A stretch of 64,000 nt of DNA, from the NCBI RefSeq assembly GCF_041734735.1, contig NC_134880.1:21122246-21186245 (forward strand), in the 5' to 3' direction. Each line of letters opens with the position of its first letter. The first letter of the stretch is position 1. The notes below the pieces were generated by a model. That model was not told the DNA's origin. It saw nothing but the letters and a program-made list of their open reading frames with translations, and searched no databases. Origin of the DNA: Babylonia areolata (taxonomy: Eukaryota > Mollusca > Gastropoda > Neogastropoda > Buccinidae). Both the position numbers and the translations under genes were made by a program. Below are positions 34,801 to 41,375 of this stretch, piece after piece.

Positions 34801-35897
34801 ATATAACATTATATACAAATTCTCTCTCGCACACACACACACACATATATATACATGTACTTTTTTCTCTTTTTTTTTTTTTTGACCTGACAACTTACAA
34901 TTCCGCATCTTTAATGTCCCTGTTTATTTCAAATGTCGGCAGTTAGACAGATACACATAATATTTGATTTCAGAAAACACTGCAAGTTAACCATGCTTGC
35001 CTTTCTCCTCCCTTGCCAGAAATCGAGTCAGCAGCTGAACAGCACCAATGTCCAAGAAAAAGTGCTTCTTTTGCCCACTGCGGGCACAGTTGTAGAGAAT
35101 TGTGATCGAGACTTCGAACACTGCGCTGTCAGCCTGCATGGGAACATATGAACAAACCGCCTCAGCATGTTGATCATTTCTTTCAGTGTGATAAGTGTTG
35201 ACAAAACACGCAATGAACAACACACAGGCAGATACTGCAGGCATGTACGTATGCAAAAACATGCTCCAAATCTTTGAAACAGAATACAGAATACTCCACT
35301 ATCTCAACAAGAGAAATTAATTTGTGGTGTAAAACACACGACAATGCATGAAAATCATAGTCATTCAACATGCATACATAAAATGCTTAGATGTCAACCC
35401 AGGGCAACCCATGCATACAATCAATAATCAGAGTACACAACAACAACAAAACAGAAACTGTTAAATGGCAACATAGAGTAAATCATATATATACACATCA
35501 TCATAGCCAAACACAGGCAATAATTATCACAATTAAAGGACAGGCATTAAATAATATACTAAAAGTGACATAGACATATGATAACGATATGCAATTCAAC
35601 AGTATTTTGAGTTATGATGTCATATTCCACGTACATACACATTGGCATACAGTTTTAGTCACGAATTTGATTACTAGCTATTGTTGCTTAGGAGCTGAAT
35701 TGATGTTGTAATAACAGAGCTGCATTTTGGTTCCGTTAAAACAGATTTAATAAAACATCTATAAAAAACTTGAAGTACTTTCAAATTTACTTAGAAGGTG
35801 AAACCAAAGGAGTCCAAACACACACACACACACACACACACAATCTTTACCTATCTAAACATATATCTATAAACACACACTCACATGCATGTCCATG

Positions 35898-35956
<59 letters not shown>

Positions 35957-36405
35957 CCTGCTTGGATTCAGATTTCACACAGATTTATTCAGAACTGAAG
36001 AAAATTGTGAAAAAAAAACAAAAACAACTTGAGATAAAAACCTTGAGAAATATATGAGACCTGATGCATGTCCCTAGAGCTTAGATATTAAGTTGCTGTT
36101 GCTGTTATTGTTTTTGAAGTAAAGATCTCTCAAAAAACAGATTGTAATAAACACAGTTTTAACATTGGTAAGCCCATGTGGATGAACACTTCCTATTAAG
36201 GGAAACAATCCATGCATCCTTAATCACTGCTCTTCAATGTTTTTCTCATCTTTGTCTCTCTCACACACACACCCTTAGCTACCCCCACACATGTATCAAT
36301 TTGGTTTGTTCATATCTGTGTGTGTGTGTGTGTTGTGTGTGTATGTGTGCTGTTTCGTGCACATTTATTTTGTGCATCTGTGTGTTATTATGTTTTTTCA
36401 TACAT

Positions 36406-36436
<31 letters not shown>

Positions 36437-37358
36437 ATCTTCAATTTAACGTCTAGTCACTAGAAGTGTCATTAGATGGTGTGTGTGTGTATGTGTGTGT
36501 GCGTGTGTGTGTGTGTGTGTTTTCATAAGTCTGGGTTTTCCTTCATGTGTATTTAAGCACATCCACATATACGTACACACAACTGTTTGTATGTGATCTG
36601 CATGTGTCTGCAAATCTGCCCAAACACATCCAGGAGCACATGTATTCAACAACAAAAGAAACCCAACAACAGAAACAAAACAGGGCCCACAAATAGCGGA
36701 TCATGACAACGCAACTTACTTTCAAAATAATTATACCCACCTCAAAGTTTTCCTCCAGATTCTTCAGATCCTCCTTCAGAAAAGACAGCACACCAGCCTC
36801 CAAAAGCCGATCAGCAAACTCTGAGCAATGATCTGTTGCGTTTACCCAAAAGTCTCGCATCACCCTGATTACGCTCAAGGCAGTTTCATGCTTCTCATCC
36901 AACTCCTCCTGTAGAAGCTGGTCTGTCAGATGAGTGACGTTCATTCTCTTCAGTTGATCAGCGTATACCTCCACGGTCGTTTTGGCTCCCCCAATCAGTG
37001 CCAAGAAGTCAATCAAATCTGCCCCAAAGATGGATGTCGTCGACTCATTCAAGCCATCTATACCGTTGAGCTGGCCCACAAACAGCAAAGGGTCACTCTT
37101 AACAGCAAGGTGCATGATATTGACAAGATGACTGAACTCATCCTGAGAGTCTGGATGCTTCGCAGCCAGTGATAATGCTGCTTTGGCATCATCTTCCGGG
37201 ATGGACAGATAACTCTGGATTTTTTGCTCCACTGTGTTCTTTGGGGTTGATGATCCGTTGTGAATGTTGCTTGCTTTTGCTGAAGAAAACAGCCAAAAAA
37301 CATAACAAAATACATCAAAATTATTCAAAGTTAAAAGAAAACAACTAACCGTACAGAT

Positions 37359-37412
<54 letters not shown>

Positions 37413-37435
37413 GTATGTATATATATATATACAGA

Positions 37436-37467
<32 letters not shown>

Positions 37468-38406
37468 ACAGCAAGATTAGTTTTATAACACAGTGGTGCT
37501 TGAAGGACAGTGGAGAGGAATTTAATGTATTTACTAATTTAGGGCACCACCTACTATGCCCCCTACTGATGACAATAATGGCTTAGTCGCGAAGCCAGAC
37601 TGAGTGAGCATCTTCTCCATAGGAGAGGCCGCCACCACGTCCCTCCAACAACAGTCCCCCATGAATCTGCCAACACTGAAGTCAGTAATGACCTGGACAA
37701 GACTCACCCCATGTATGGAAGTGGATGGTTATCAAAGTCACCATGAGAGCAGGGCATGAAAGGCCACATAATCTGGGGCTTTTCTTTTCTTTCTTTCTTT
37801 TTTAATTGATGATGATGAAGAGGAGGAAGAGGAGGAGGAGGAGGATGACAATGCTGCTATTGAGGTCCATTAAGGTTTGGGACTATGTGACAATGCTGTA
37901 TGTACTCTACGCTTCCCGTACAGAAATCAACTTTGATTATAAAACAAATACACTTGTAGACTGAAAAAGGGGGTGCCTAAGGACTGTGGCAACACACACT
38001 CACTAGGGATAGCACATAGAGAAATATGTTGACTAGAAAAGCAATAAAATACAAAACAATGCAATACACAGAAAACTGCAGACTTGCATTGTAGCAGGCA
38101 TCAGGAGAGGCAAAATTCATTTTGCTGTTCAGTGTGCTGTATCAACTGTTGTTCTAAGTGTTGTGCTGTGTCATGGCACGCTTTGCTGTACCAATCGGTG
38201 TCATCAGTCATGTCATGTCTTGGCATGTCACAACCCATAAGATGTGTTGTCATGCCAGCTTTCAGTACATTATGCATAATTCTTTTTCTACACACACACG
38301 CGCGCGCGCGCACACACACACACGCACATACCCACATAAAACACACACACACACACACACACAAAACAAATGCACACACACACACACACACATACACTCC
38401 AACACA

Positions 38407-38461
<55 letters not shown>

Positions 38462-38628
38462 TAATCACCTTTCTTCATCATTTTGACTTCTGCTTGGTTG
38501 CTTTCAGTATCTGCCACACTTCCAGCACAGCCGTCGTCTTCTGCAGGAGATGATGTGGCATGAACACCAGAAGCATTCACAGCATCAGTGATGCACTGTG
38601 TAGACTTCTTGCTGGCTCCACATCCCAT
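14381..38628 (-). CDS. Gene 1: acylated ARM-TIR-SAM protein (12 coding exons, 686 aa)
   Basis: Joined on the minus strand: 38628-38469, 37279-36741, 35133-34992, 33376-33149, 32338-32223, 30445-30328, 28459-28350, 26668-26509, 20112-19916, 17764-17637, 15237-15174, 14479-14381. The total is 2061 nt and every junction is GT-AG and in phase (phases 1,0,1,1,0,1,0,1,0,2,0), with no stop before the TGA at 14381. Domains by residue: 1-8 MGCGASKK, a G2 myristoylation plus C3 palmitoylation signal; 54-233 a helical region; about 234-435 armadillo-like helices; about 453-585 TIR (GHVMVSYQWG, VWMDVDNISGSTLQAM, SERYKNSPNC, GWLGILRGSKLFFDF); about 616-684 SAM (WSQEDVHNWL to LMDLMHFSDAI). E525 sits where the catalytic Glu of SARM1-type TIR NADases falls. 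A membrane-tethered signalling or NAD+-cleaving role is inferred, not shown. The domain order differs from SARM1. The exon 3 donor (GTTAAC) is the weakest site. Confidence 0.92.
14661..14952. repeat. Foldback element in gene 1 intron 11
   Basis: Imperfect inverted repeat with arms of about 90 bp (14661-14752 and 14863-14952). Both arms read AGCCCAC...ATTTC outside, then GATTTCTCT[CT]ACTT, then ATTGTGAGGAAGTG further in. The arms contain many smaller TTTCTC/GAGAAA palindromes, and a C-rich centre lies at 14813-14840. No target duplication was recognised. Confidence 0.6.
15174..15237 (-). CDS. Gene 1 coding exon 11 (middle of SAM)
   Basis: A 64-bp exon, residues 633-654: G, CQKLQSLSGENIKFLQKLSQ, R. 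It was found because exons 10 and 12 do not join in phase without it; it fixes the phase and completes the SAM pattern. A poly-T acceptor tract (15240-15270 as poly-A on the plus strand) ends in GCAG. Donor AGG|GTGAGT. Confidence 0.88.
15430..17425. repeat. 2-kb satellite of about 30-bp units in gene 1 intron 10
   Basis: From about 15735 the unit is near 30 bp and contains ATTGCAACATGTTGT followed by ACTGTACTGCACAGC, with a variant reading ATTGCATTATGTTGT. There are roughly 55 copies, some shortened to 27 bp. The left flank (15430-15700) is simple pentamer repeats (TATGGCATGG, GCACTGCACT, ACTGTACTGT). The unit can itself be read as six pentamers. Because 30 is divisible by 3, several frames on both strands stay open for hundreds of codons; these are artefacts. 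Confidence 0.95.
17637..17764 (-). CDS. Gene 1 coding exon 10 (linker and start of SAM)
   Basis: Residues 591-632: a Pro/Thr-rich linker (VAPVASTPPKTIKTV), then the SAM start WSQEDVHNWLNKHQLG. Acceptor GGGTTTTTCACAG; donor GCGG|GTAAGT, phase 2. Confidence 0.9.
17785..18425. repeat. Degenerate tandem array (about 70-85 bp) in gene 1 intron 9
   Basis: About eight decayed copies of a motif: CAGTCTGTCATGTTGCACAA, GTATATATACTTTTGCCCC, AATGGAAATCTGAAACATTC, TCCCACATAA. The array starts next to exon 10. Its last copy (near 18368) repeats the splice-acceptor sequence of exon 10. Confidence 0.75.
18426..19015. other. Intronic stretch without recognised feature
   Basis: A-rich intron DNA of gene 1. 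No exon or repeat family was recognised. Confidence 0.6.
19020..19655 (-). mobile_element. piggyBac-like DNA transposon relic 1
   Basis: The minus strand encodes AAEVNEMLQTEGFDID followed by an acidic, Ser-rich segment with stops. This is homologous to AEVLEMLQTEGSDIEEVDDD of the relic at 22287. The left side shares TTTTCTCCCTTGCTTTTTCC and GGGTTAGGAAAAAAAT with that relic. The right end (ACTCCGGAGTGAGTTCAA) matches an ACTCACTC[CG]GGA terminus. An acidic N-terminus and TTAA-like ends suggest a piggyBac-type element; the catalytic region is absent. Confidence 0.5.
19795..19905. repeat. (CA)n microsatellite next to exon 9
   Basis: Interrupted (CA)n within gene 1 intron 9, starting about 10 bp beyond the donor of exon 9. 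Confidence 0.95.
19916..20112 (-). CDS. Gene 1 coding exon 9 (end of TIR)
   Basis: Residues 525-590: E525 (codon split with exon 8), AEYAFALHKPIIPLLMERNY, KPDGWLGILRGSKLFFDFSG, then LEELVKELGQRGRGGSSE. Acceptor CTTTTCTTTCAG; donor GAA|GTGAGT. Confidence 0.93.
20200..20683 (-). mobile_element. Dispersed repeat I with hairpin end and internal (GT)n
   Basis: On the minus strand it begins with a hairpin (GATTCACTTGTGTAAACAAA then GTGAGTC), followed by GGTGTTCGGTTGTC, a (GT)n tract, and GGTAAACTTTAACATGGACA. A second, more decayed copy is at 24669-24880 (plus), with the microsatellite at the same place. The far boundary is approximate. Non-coding. Confidence 0.6.
20834..21377 (-). mobile_element. 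SINE family A split by a SINE B insertion
   Basis: The left part (20834-20903) and right part (21314-21377) together make one family A unit: CTCAAGGAGGCATCACTGCA ... CCACACCACATC / CGCTAAGCAGGTGGCTGACC ... CCTTGAG. The break falls in the element's middle at ACATC, which is duplicated on both sides of the inserted SINE. Confidence 0.8.
20904..21313 (+). mobile_element. SINE family B inserted into SINE A
   Basis: A full-length copy with head (GTGATGGCCTAGAGGTACCG, GGTTCGAATC), body and (AAATAC)n tail, flanked by a 5-6 bp duplication (ACATC or CACATC). Oriented plus, opposite to gene 1. Confidence 0.85.
22287..22960 (-). mobile_element. piggyBac-like DNA transposon relic 2
   Basis: The ends are GTAACTCACTCGGGACGACA and CGTCCGGAAAGAGTTT, imperfect inverted repeats starting close to TTAA. 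The minus strand encodes AEVLEMLQTEGSDIEEVDDD, EEESKFNAESEHGYGNWGEK, then a stop. The acidic N-terminal peptide resembles piggyBac-type transposases, but no catalytic domain is present, so it is an internally deleted copy. The GNWGE segment is shared with the 232-bp MITEs at 3172 and 4059. Confidence 0.55.
23202..23591 (+). mobile_element. SINE family C with 11-bp target duplication
   Basis: The head GACGGGCGCAACAGCCGAGT...GGTTCGAATC carries A and B boxes. The body is GGTGGGTAAAGGGTGGAGAT ... CATACCCAGCATGCACACCC, ending in a (GAA)n tail. GATCAGACTTA flanks it at 23191-23201 and 23592-23602. The clean duplication indicates a fairly young insertion. Confidence 0.9.
24185..24300. repeat. (GT)n microsatellite
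   Basis: Compound (GT)n with interruptions in gene 1 intron 8. Confidence 0.95.
24310..24665. other. Unassigned intronic sequence
   Basis: A GC-richer patch at 24460-24590 (ACCGGCTAGAGCCGCGCTAA, CCCCCACGGCGTGC) is followed by a C-rich low-complexity stretch. It could be part of a repeat, but I cannot assign it. Confidence 0.4.
24669..24880 (+). mobile_element. Dispersed repeat I, second copy
   Basis: AACTCACTTGTGTAAACAAT then GTGAGTC, (GT)n at 24723-24752 plus a G run, then TACTTTAACATTGTCATTTT, TGGAAATACTTTGTC and CCAATTTTGG. It corresponds to the copy at 20200-20683 read on the other strand. Confidence 0.6.
25163..25275 (+). repeat. Dispersed repeat H, copy 1
   Basis: Contains CCCCCTACTGATGACGATAA, TGGCTTAGT and AGCCAGACTGAGTGAGCATC, shared with 37540-37630. 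Non-coding; class unknown. Confidence 0.6.
26509..26668 (-). CDS. Gene 1 coding exon 8 (TIR core)
   Basis: Residues 472-524: IRDSLRSQGFRVWMDVDNIS, GSTLQAMAEAVEQADAVLMC, MSERYKNSPNCRT. It contains the BB-loop region. It ends with the first base of the codon for E525; donor ACGG|GTGAGA. A long minisatellite starts about 28 bp upstream in the intron. Confidence 0.93.
26697..27852. repeat. 1.2-kb minisatellite (about 33-bp unit) in gene 1 intron 7
   Basis: The unit on the plus strand is CTTAATCACATGTTTGCTGA followed by CTCTCACAGAAAC. Length variants have CTCTCACACAGAAAC or TTGTTGACTCTCACACACAG. There are roughly 34 copies; the early copies (26697-26935) are near-identical 33-mers and later ones drift. 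Open frames in both strands arise from the unit length. It starts about 28 bp from exon 8. Confidence 0.95.
28350..28459 (-). CDS. Gene 1 coding exon 7 (linker and start of TIR)
   Basis: Residues 435-471: a Pro-rich linker (AVPPPAPLIP) and the first TIR strand with box 1-like GHVMVSYQWGSQKMVLQ. The acceptor tract is made of repeated CTCCCC ending CCCCCAG. Donor CAG|GTATAG, phase 0. Confidence 0.92.
28461..28486 (+). repeat. G-quadruplex-type tract at the exon 7 acceptor
   Basis: Four G5 runs separated by single A bases on the plus strand. On gene 1's coding strand this is the C-rich polypyrimidine tract ending in the CAG acceptor of exon 7. Confidence 0.8.
28689..28870. repeat. (TA)n and (GA)n microsatellites
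   Basis: (TATA) at 28683-28707, (GA)n at 28708-28741 and 28791-28830, in gene 1 intron 6. Confidence 0.95.
28871..29925. other. Intronic stretch without recognised feature
   Basis: AT-rich intron DNA with A runs (29387, 29479). No exon was found in either strand. Confidence 0.6.
29936..30182. repeat. Tandem repeat with poly-T blocks
   Basis: Four imperfect units of about 55-75 bp: a T run, CAGGAAAATGTTTTTCTTCT, GTGTCTGTCTCTTTGGG and TGGCTGATGA. In gene 1 intron 6, antisense to the gene. Confidence 0.8.
30328..30445 (-). CDS. Gene 1 coding exon 6 (armadillo-like helices)
   Basis: Residues 396-434: RDWELMELLNKLKDSSHRGV then AKSCSGALWVLNLDRKVHQ. The acceptor is TTGACTGTTTGGGCAG. A SINE and its target-site duplication lie only about 18-28 bp into the upstream intron. 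Donor CAAG|GTAGGG. Confidence 0.9.
30474..30863 (-). mobile_element. SINE family C at the 3' end of gene 1 intron 5
   Basis: A complete copy in the same orientation as gene 1. Head GACGGGCGCCATAGCCGAAT...GGTTCGAATC, tail (GAA)n at 30474-30492 (read on the minus strand). ATTCAAGGTTC at 30463-30473 and 30865-30875 is the 11-bp target duplication. The tail lies within about 30 bp of the exon 6 acceptor. Confidence 0.92.
31183..31360 (+). mobile_element. SINE family D, truncated
   Basis: Head AAGGCGGCAGAATGATCAAG...GGGTTTGGGTTC, then CTTTCTCCCAAGTTTGATTG, and the start of the body shared with family B (CATTCGGATGAGATGATCAA). Truncated at its 3' end. Confidence 0.6.
31582..31837. repeat. Tandem duplication, 128-bp unit
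   Basis: Two adjacent copies (31582-31709, 31710-31837) beginning TATTATCACT[AC]CCATGAAA and ending CTCTTCAATTCAAAAAATG, about 95% alike by eye. In gene 1 intron 5. Confidence 0.9.
32223..32338 (-). CDS. Gene 1 coding exon 5 (armadillo-like helices)
   Basis: Residues 357-395: VLVLLKPMLETGSEAEKQKT then AQIIWNLAFDKENRKTMG. Acceptor TTTCATTCCCCAG; donor GGG|GTAGGT, phase 0. Confidence 0.9.
32590..32650 (+). repeat. G-rich low-complexity run
   Basis: Near-continuous G run at about 32606-32647 in gene 1 intron 4. Confidence 0.9.
33149..33376 (-). CDS. Gene 1 coding exon 4 (armadillo-like helices)
   Basis: Residues 281-356: IKLVTLLALSYIIDEDENHL, an acidic loop, and LEELLEGLGNLAQNDDNKKL. The N-x-A helix pattern is typical of armadillo repeats. 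Acceptor GCGCTTTGACAG; donor AAAG|GTAAAC. Confidence 0.9.
33943..34620 (-). mobile_element. Near full-length composite SINE (head D, body B/D, 3' domain A) with nested insertion
   Basis: Read on the minus strand: the tRNA-like head (GGAGCATGGCAGAATGGATA...GGGTTTGAATCCCAG) starts at 34620. Next is the body (GGATGAGATGATTAACCAAG, AGAAATCCACTTTGATAGG) to about 34365, then a foreign insert at 34027-34345. The family A 3' domain and CTGAA-type tail at 34022-33943 follow. The order shows that A domains found alone elsewhere are 5'-truncated copies of this kind of element. Confidence 0.6.
34027..34345 (-). mobile_element. Retroposon family E nested in the composite SINE
   Basis: Tail (ATT)n read on the minus strand (34038-34057), then the module GGTATTCATTTAGTACTG...AAATCAAAGCGCTTTCACAC, and a body with GAGGTGGGTTTTATGGCCAG and GTTCATTCCAATTGCAAGGT. 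It splits the host SINE between body and 3' domain. Confidence 0.6.
34992..35133 (-). CDS. Gene 1 coding exon 3 (armadillo-like helices)
   Basis: Residues 234-280: ADSAVFEVSITILYNCARSG and FFLDIGAVQLLTRFLA. It aligns with exon 3 of gene 2 ([14 protein letters not shown]...[10 protein letters not shown]). The donor is CATG|GTTAAC, a weak site, but it gives the only in-phase join found to exon 4. Confidence 0.85.
35283..35600 (+). repeat. Dispersed repeat G, copy 1 (gene 1 intron 2)
   Basis: Shares ACAGAATACT, TATCTCAACA[AG]GAGAAAT, AAATGC[CT]T[AT]GATGT and later ACGATATGC-type blocks, in order, with 59440-59785. Non-coding and of unknown class. Confidence 0.55.
35815..35955. repeat. (CA)n microsatellites
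   Basis: (CA)n at 35817-35842 and 35899-35955 in gene 1 intron 2. Confidence 0.95.
36250..36530. repeat. (CA)n/(GT)n microsatellites
   Basis: Short (CA)n near 36258 and several (GT)n tracts at 36316-36345, 36410-36436 and 36480-36520, in gene 1 intron 2. Confidence 0.9.
36741..37279 (-). CDS. Gene 1 coding exon 2 (helical region, IPEDDAK motif)
   Basis: The largest exon, residues 54-233. It contains one copy of the motif SIPEDDAKAALSLAAKHP that is repeated in gene 2. Further on, DFLALIGGAKTTVEVYADQL aligns with [20 protein letters not shown] of gene 2, the strongest evidence of paralogy. Acceptor TTTTCTTCAG; donor GAG|GTGGGT. Confidence 0.9.
37360..37470. repeat. (TA)n and (GA)n microsatellites
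   Basis: (TA)n at 37362-37406 and 37418-37430, then (GA)n to 37467, in gene 1 intron 1. Confidence 0.95.
37535..37770 (+). repeat. Dispersed repeat H, copy 2
   Basis: Contains CCCCCTACTGATGACAATAA, GGCTTAGTC and AGCCAGACTGAGTGAGCATC as in the copy at 25163, and extends further (CAACAGTCCCCCATGAATCT...CAAAGTCACCATGAGAGCAG). Confidence 0.6.
38290..38460. repeat. (CG)n/(CA)n compound microsatellite by exon 1
   Basis: (CG)n at 38299-38310 followed by (CA)n blocks to 38458, starting about 10 bp beyond the exon 1 donor in gene 1 intron 1. Confidence 0.95.
38469..38628 (-). CDS. Gene 1 coding exon 1 (acylation signal)
   Basis: Residues 1-53 plus one base: MGCGASKKSTQ, then an acidic, low-complexity linker ending AEVKMMKK. 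Donor AAAG|GTGATT. The ATG is chosen because it directly yields the MGxxxS-x-K signal. Upstream, a pyrimidine-rich tract and CAG at 38716-38718 suggest that the exon begins at 38715 and that at least one non-coding 5' exon exists. Confidence 0.88.
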
Positions 38629-38715
38629 AATACATCTGCTCACATCACATTCAGTAGCTGCTGCCTATACTTCTGATCCTCAGTGGTCAGAAAGCATGTG
38701 GTAACGATGCAGTCT
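38629..38715 (-). promoter_or_regulatory. Gene 1 5' leader with upstream start codons
   Basis: 87 bp between a likely acceptor (CAG at 38716-38718 behind a T-rich tract) and the start codon. It holds an upstream 5-codon reading frame, two overlapping start-stop pairs (ATGTGATGTGA at 38650-38640), and an out-of-frame ATG seven bases before the main start that overlaps the coding region. Confidence 0.6.
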
Positions 38716-38729
38716 CTGAAGAAAATTAA

Positions 38730-39330
38730 AAAAAAAAGAAAAAGAAAAAAGAAAGTGAATAATTATAAAAACCACAAACTACTTAAGATTCAGAAATTGC
38801 AAAAGTGAGACCGAGTTCTGTATATGTATAGACAGTGTAAAATAAGTGCTGAGTGCATGGATAAATAATCCAGAAATATATTATGTCAGTCATATGTCGA
38901 TAAAAAAGAAAAAGAAAAAAGATATAGATAGATAAACAGATGAACAGATAGACAGATAGGCAGATAGGTAGATATATAGATCAAATACAATTTCAGTTTG
39001 TGAAGATGACTTTATAATCTCAATGGCCACAGCTCTTTTCATTCAATGCCCACATGAAGCATGCAGGAAATAAAGCAAACAGCTAGGCTCTTGCATTGAC
39101 TGATTATGATATAAAAAACATTTTCTGTATTATTTTTTCTGCATGGCTAAGTCACATCTAGAATACATGGAAAATTAATATTGACATTGTCAGTATGTGC
39201 TTAAAAATATTATCAACTGGCTGAACTGCTCGTGCTATCACATGAGAGGGTGAAAACAAGAACAAGTTAAAAGAAAAAAAAAGTTTTTATATACAATCTA
39301 TCTATGTATCTATATAATTATTATATCTAC

Positions 39331-39374
<44 letters not shown>

Positions 39375-39523
39375 CAGAATATCAGTTACTCAAGCATCAA
39401 AACATGTAAATTATTCAAAGAAATAATAACTGTGATAATGAAACATATCTTTGACAGCATATGTATGCAACTTGCAAAATGTGAATATGAATTTTTAATC
39501 GAACTCTAAGACTGATTATATAT

Positions 39524-39562
<39 letters not shown>

Positions 39563-39730
39563 TACTATTTTAGTATTTAATCAAATTTCAAATCACTGGC
39601 ATGCATTTACCCAAACTTCTAAACGCGACTCATGTGAAGCAAAAACTAAATAAATGAATAAATACAGGAATAACTAACGTAATGTTTCTTGCCCTTTCCA
39701 AGTTTGATTGGAATTCGACTTGTTTGGTGG
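38730..39730. other. Upstream of gene 1: AT-rich DNA and microsatellites
   Basis: (GATA/CAGA)n at 38925-38980, (GT)n at 39335-39373 and (CA)n at 39525-39558. A fragment resembling SINE D (CTTGCCCTTTCCAAGTTTGA) lies near 39690. No exon is seen; a non-coding first exon of gene 1 may lie between here and about 40.4 kb. Confidence 0.5.
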
Positions 39731-40361
39731 GAAATGTGCGCGAATCCTCAATGCATCTAAATGAACGTATTGATCTTATTGAACAAAATCACTAATCTAC
39801 CTAAACATATTGTCAACGTACGTATTTCAGAGTCTACTACAACAGCAAAGGCGCAATCCAAAACAAACGAACATAACGCAGTAAACAAGTCAAAACAATC
39901 GAACACGCACCTGTCTTTTTCAGTTTCTCAATGCTTGTTTTCTTGTTTTTGTCACAACTTGGATATCTTCGTAAGAAACTTCATGAAATCTTTCAATTCC
40001 ACAATTCTACAATAATAAATCTCTTGTATTTTAGCTATTGTTTGATTTAGGAAAATAAGCAAAATTCCAGCCGATTGTCCGGCGTCAAACTTCCTCCTCT
40101 CCATTGAATCCGCGAAAACATAACGTGACAACTTGTAACCGAAACCAGTGCTGCCCTAATGTCTGTCGTGCGTGAAAAAATGTCTTCTACTGTGTGACAC
40201 TCACGAACCTTTATTAATACGTCCTATTTATGTCCGTTTATGACACTGGATAGGCGTGGTCACTGCACATTTGCATTAATGGCATTCCAGATAACGACTG
40301 TTTGACAACAGTTACGTGATTTATTATCAAACGATTTTTAGCATGTGTGGTGCTTTTCGAC

Positions 40362-40369
40362 TGACGTCA
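40362..40369. promoter_or_regulatory. CRE-like palindrome TGACGTCA
   Basis: A perfect 8-bp cAMP-response-element consensus in a GC-richer segment 1.7 kb upstream of gene 1's start codon. It is a motif match only. Confidence 0.25.
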
Positions 40370-40689
40370 GTGACATGACGGTTCAGTTTCAGATTCAATT
40401 ATCGGAGAGCGGCGTAAAATCACTGAGTGTATCTGGCGCAGATTTTCTTCATGTTATCATACAAGAAGCGTGCAACCGATAATTTATCAGGGGTCAATTG
40501 GAAACAAAATCGAACATACCTACAACCGAGGACACTTCAGTAGCCAACCTGTTTTCAGCCTTTATTGTTACTGAACTCATTATAAAATCATCTTACCAGT
40601 AAAAACAAGACTCAGAATGTGTCGGAATACTTAAAGTAGTCAGCTATTGGACATTCAGACAAAAACAAAAACAAATAAAAAAACAACAA

Positions 40690-40879
40690 AAAAAAAAAAA
40701 AAAAAAAAAAAACTACAACAAAAATCATTAGTTAACGATGAAGAGTTAAACATCTGTTGGAAAGTGCGAGGAACTAGTGAACTGAACTCTTTTAACACAA
40801 TCAGTGCAAGAAATACGAGAATATATTATGCGGCGAATTTGTTATTTTTTGTCTACACATGCATACAATATTCCTGGTG

Positions 40880-40945
<66 letters not shown>
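40690..40945. repeat. Poly-A run and (GT)n microsatellite
   Basis: A run at 40689-40711 and (GT)n at 40883-40942, intergenic. Confidence 0.95.
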
Positions 40946-40946
<1 letters not shown>

Positions 40947-41155
40947 GCGTGCTTAGTTTACATTTATTTTTGTTTATTCTATCATTATTTTTATTCATAT
41001 AACTTATATCTTTTTATATGATTTAATGATTTATTTATTTATTCATTTTTCTGTTATCATACTATTCCTAAATTACTAATTCATTAGTTTAATGACGTAT
41101 CTATCTATTTACTTTTAAAAAAAAACAACTTTTTCTTCGTTACTCTTTATTTTCC

Positions 41156-41320
41156 CCTCAAGACCTAACTAAGTGCAATGGCCGGTCACGCGGCTGACTG
41201 TTGGTCAGGCATCTCAGTACGTCGGCTTAGCAGATAGTGCGATGTAGCGTGCCGTATGGACTTGTCCTAACGCTTCAGTGACGCCTCCGTGAATACCTGA
41301 ACTGAACTGAACCAAACTGC
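41156..41320 (+). mobile_element. SINE family A domain, old
   Basis: CTCAAGACCTAACTAAGTGC ... GGTCAGGCATCTCAGTACG ... GATGTAGCGTGCCGTATGGA ... GTGACGCCTCCGTGAAT, ending (CTGAA)n. The CTGAA tail at its 3' end fixes the orientation of the family. Confidence 0.7.
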
Positions 41321-41375
41321 CCCTGACTTACTGTTTGATCCACAATTTCCCACTCGATCTGTTGACCAACCTTTA

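Noticed and set aside
14381-38628. Calling gene 1 an orthologue of SARM1
   Set aside because: Domain order is ARM-TIR-SAM with one C-terminal SAM; SARM1 is ARM-SAM-SAM-TIR. Only general relatedness of domains is supported.
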